Positions 28,944-31,074 of a stretch of 31,074 nucleotides of DNA are shown here, in pieces. Positions within the stretch are counted from its first letter, which is position 1; each line of letters begins with the position of its first letter. Source of the stretch: JAZLDV01 sp045614925 (lineage in GTDB: Bacteria; Bacillota_I; Bacilli_A; Erysipelotrichales; Coprobacillaceae). The position numbers were made by a program, and so were the translations under genes. The stretch spans positions 1 through 31,074 of the forward strand of contig JAZLDV010000001.1 in NCBI GenBank assembly GCA_045614925.1, written 5' to 3'. The notes beneath the pieces were generated by a model. That model did no database searches and was not told where the DNA came from. It was given only the letters and a program-made list of their open reading frames with translations.

Positions 28944-29584
28944 TAATTATGTGTGGTGGTGTTTATGATAACTTTACAAAACCAAAAGCATTAAGTGTAA
29001 TAAATGGGGAAACACTACTAGAAAGAACAATTAGATTATTAAAAAAAAATAAAATTAGTGATATATTAATTAGTTCTAATGATTGTCAATTTGAGAAATA
29101 TGGAACAGTAATATATCATGAAAATTCATATAGATATGAGAATGGGGAAGTAAAAGGTTATTGGATAGATGCTTATTATCCTACTAAAGAACCATGCATA
29201 TATTTACATGGTGATGTTTACTATACAGAAGATGCTATTAAGAAAATAATTAACTTAAATCCTAGTGTAAATACCTTTATTGGAAATGAAGTAGCAAGAA
29301 ATAAAGAACATAAGAATTGGGGAGAACCATTTGGATGGATAGTGGTTGACCAGGAAACATTTAGAAAAGGTATAGAAGAAACAAAGAAACTACAAGATGA
29401 TGGCAAATTAGAAAGAGGATATGCATTAAGTTGGGAATTATATCGTGTTCTTAATGGCTTAGATCCTAATAAGCAATACATAAATGATGATACATATCTA
29501 TCAATAGATGATGAAACAATAGATATAGATGCAGAATGGCAAATAGAGGTATTAGATGAAAGAATACGAGCTAGAAGCAAGTAA
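28931..29584 (+). CDS. putative nucleotidyltransferase (GT-A fold, MobA/sugar-nucleotide type)
   Basis: A 217-residue protein with the outline of an NTP-transferase: an N-terminal beta strand and Gly loop (VIIMCGGVYDNFTKPKAL, with the later Lys-Pro-Lys), 'ETLLERTIRLLKKNKISDIL', and 'CIYLHGDVYYTEDAIKKI', where Gly-Asp (about residues 93-94) is the metal-binding position. The usual GxGTR loop is altered to GGVYDNFTK. It probably makes or transfers an activated sugar used by the GT4 enzyme encoded in overlap downstream. Confidence 0.6.
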   Translation: MEKVIIMCGGVYDNFTKPKALSVINGETLLERTIRLLKKNKISDILISSNDCQFEKYGTVIYHENSYRYENGEVKGYWIDAYYPTKEPCIYLHGDVYYTEDAIKKIINLNPSVNTFIGNEVARNKEHKNWGEPFGWIVVDQETFRKGIEETKKLQDDGKLERGYALSWELYRVLNGLDPNKQYINDDTYLSIDDETIDIDAEWQIEVLDERIRARSK

Positions 29585-30695
29585 TGTATTTTATGTTTCA
29601 AACTTTAATGTTATCGGAGGAGTTGAAACATATATATATGAACTTGCCAAGAAATATAACCAATATGATATAGCAGTAGTATATAAAACAGGACATCCAA
29701 ATCAAATAACAAGATTAATGAAATATCTTAGAGTACATAAATACAAAGGTGGATTAATTAAGTGTAAAAAGTTTTTTTGTAATTATGAAACTGATATAGT
29801 AGATAATGTAGATGCAGAAGAATATACACAAGTAATTCATGCCATGTTTAAAACAAATAAAATAACACCAAAAGTTCATCCAAAGATAAATAACTATTTA
29901 GCAGTAAGTAAAATAGCTGCTGAAGAGTGGAAAGAATTAACAAGTATTCATGCCGAAGTATGTAGGAATCCATTAAGTTTAGAAGAGCATAATAATGTTC
30001 TTCTTTTAATATCAGCAACAAGATTAACAAGAGAAAAAGGTAAAGATAGAATGGAGAAACTTGCAAGAGATTTGGATAAGGCAGGAATAGAATATTTATG
30101 GTATGTATTTACAAATGACACAAGTGCAATAAATAATCCTAATGTAGTATTTTTAAAACCTAGACTTAACATAAGACCAATAATAGCAAGTATTAAAGGA
30201 CATGGTTATGGAGTGCAATTAAGTGATTGTGAAGGTGATTGCTACTTTACTAGAGAATGTGAAGCATTAGGAGTGCCATTAATAGTAACAGAAATATCAA
30301 GTTTTAAGGAACAAGGATTAATAGAAGGAAAGAATTGCTACTATATGCCATTTGATATGAAAGATACAAAGGTAGAAAGACTACTAAAGATACCTGAATA
30401 CAAAGGATATATAGGACAAGATAAATGGGAAGATATGCTAGTTAAAGATAAATCAAATTATAAGGAGGAAGAAATGAAAGCTAAAGTAAGATGTATAAGA
30501 GGATACTTAGATGTACAACTACAAAAGAATATGACACCAAAAGAAGAATGGATTGTATCTAAAGAAAGAGCAGATGAACTACTTGCTAATCCATATAACA
30601 TTGTAGAAGTAGTAGAATGGATTGAAGAACCTAAAGTAGAAAAAGCTGTAGTTAAACCTAAAACTGAAAAAGCAACAAAACCAAGAAAAAGATAG
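29556..30695 (+). CDS. GT4-type glycosyltransferase with C-terminal extension
   Basis: Residues 1-300 of this 379-residue protein have the GT-B layout: 'NVIGGVETYIYELAKKY' near the N-terminus, 'SATRLTREKGKDRMEKLARD' at the start of the second domain, and the EX7E motif formed by Glu226 and Glu234 in EGDCYFTRE. It would transfer a sugar to a phage or host target, possibly capsid or tail protein or a wall component. Residues 307-379 form an unrelated unit ('TPKEEWIVSKERADELLANP' and a Lys/Pro tail) with its own ribosome site, looking like a small phage protein fused in frame. The gene overlaps the nucleotidyltransferase gene by 29 bases. Confidence 0.75.
   Translation: MKEYELEASNVFYVSNFNVIGGVETYIYELAKKYNQYDIAVVYKTGHPNQITRLMKYLRVHKYKGGLIKCKKFFCNYETDIVDNVDAEEYTQVIHAMFKTNKITPKVHPKINNYLAVSKIAAEEWKELTSIHAEVCRNPLSLEEHNNVLLLISATRLTREKGKDRMEKLARDLDKAGIEYLWYVFTNDTSAINNPNVVFLKPRLNIRPIIASIKGHGYGVQLSDCEGDCYFTRECEALGVPLIVTEISSFKEQGLIEGKNCYYMPFDMKDTKVERLLKIPEYKGYIGQDKWEDMLVKDKSNYKEEEMKAKVRCIRGYLDVQLQKNMTPKEEWIVSKERADELLANPYNIVEVVEWIEEPKVEKAVVKPKTEKATKPRKR
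30462..30476 (+). promoter_or_regulatory. internal ribosome binding site and in-frame ATG in the glycosyltransferase gene
   Basis: AAGGAGG at 30462-30468, then ATG 30474 at codon 307. It would yield a 73-residue protein beginning MKAKVRCIRGYLDV and ending in a basic Lys/Pro tail. Its layout is like free-standing small phage proteins, which supports separate translation. Confidence 0.5.
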
Positions 30696-30696
30696 T

Positions 30697-31056
30697 ATGA
30701 GTTATGGAGTAAGAAAAGATTTCTATAATTCTAAACTATGGAGACAAGTAAGAAAGAATATATGGATAAAACAAAACCTATTATGTGCTATATGTAATAA
30801 GCCAGTATATGTAGATGGATTAAGTGATTATATTCCAAAAGAAAAAAGAAGAACAGGAATAGTTCATCATAAGATATGGTTAGATAACATTAACATACAA
30901 GATGATAACATAACAATAAATGAAGATAACTTAATAGGTGTTTGTAAGGAATGTCATGAGAACATACATCATGCTAATATGAGTTGTAGAAATGATGTAA
31001 TGTTTGATAATGAAGGGAATATAATAAAAAGGGTACAGGGGGGTAGTAGCCAATAG
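30697..31056 (+). CDS. HNH endonuclease next to terminase
   Basis: A 119-residue HNH nuclease with zinc cysteines at 30/33 (CAIC) and 83/86 (CKEC), the catalytic His-His at 57-58 (IVHHK), Asn78 and His91. In cos-type HK97-like phages an HNH protein encoded just before the terminase genes helps the large terminase cut at cos. It lies at the end of the window and TerS at the start, so this gene order is met if the genome is circular. It ends in a G-rich stretch coding RVQGGSSQ. Confidence 0.9.
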   Translation: MSYGVRKDFYNSKLWRQVRKNIWIKQNLLCAICNKPVYVDGLSDYIPKEKRRTGIVHHKIWLDNINIQDDNITINEDNLIGVCKECHENIHHANMSCRNDVMFDNEGNIIKRVQGGSSQ

Positions 31057-31074
31057 CCAAAAACATCGAAGAAC

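Overview
This window looks like an essentially complete, small (about 31 kb), very AT-rich genome of a long-tailed (siphovirus-type) phage of a low-GC Firmicutes-like host, probably an anaerobic gut bacterium. All recognisable genes are on the + strand. The head genes are HK97-like. Translation uses strong AGGAGG ribosome binding sites and the standard bacterial code (TGA acts as a stop). The window ends with an HNH nuclease gene and begins with the terminase small subunit gene, which are normally adjacent, so it is probably one linearised circular or cos-ended genome. No integrase, CI-type repressor, polymerase, primase or helicase is visible. It therefore looks virulent, or lacks its lysogeny genes, and depends on host replication enzymes.

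Layout: (1) 62-7076, packaging and head: TerS, TerL, portal, protease, major capsid protein, four connector or tail-completion proteins and the tail tube. (2) 7160-17375, tail: tape measure, distal tail protein, tail endopeptidase-like protein and three adhesion or fibre proteins, with two small lysis-type membrane proteins between them. (3) 17386-18458, endolysin and a small HNH protein, ending in a perfect terminator. (4) 18476-22296, a separately promoted cassette: two small helix-turn-helix proteins, TTACGA iterons, a duplicated promoter-like element, then seven uncharacterised genes including a TNF/C1q-like jelly-roll candidate, a Gly/Cys-rich protein with a hydrophobic segment, a Tyr/Gly/Arg-rich protein and a likely papain-fold cysteine peptidase. 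(5) 22306-27886, early and replication genes under two near-consensus promoters, one followed by an attenuator-like leader: replisome organiser with internal iterons, helicase-loader-like protein, annealing-type recombinase, SSB, small zinc and HTH proteins, a DNA methyltransferase remnant and a late-regulator-like protein. (6) 27887-28303, a 417-nt gap densely packed with RNA helices and ending in a terminator. (7) 28304-31056, apparent start of the late operon: tail assembly chaperone with a likely +1 frameshift, a 27-aa membrane peptide, a nucleotidyltransferase-like protein, a GT4 glycosyltransferase and the HNH protein that leads back to TerS.

The most interesting material is non-coding or translational. 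There is a ~390-nt candidate structured RNA before the late genes. Three successive hairpins upstream of the capsid gene each carry a GGAG loop. Two leaders look like attenuators or pseudoknots. Three genes contain a full Shine-Dalgarno plus in-frame ATG inside them, suggesting two products per gene. The tail chaperone is far from its usual place, and a very strong terminator sits where it would be expected. Function calls come from reading protein motifs by eye; no database search was possible.
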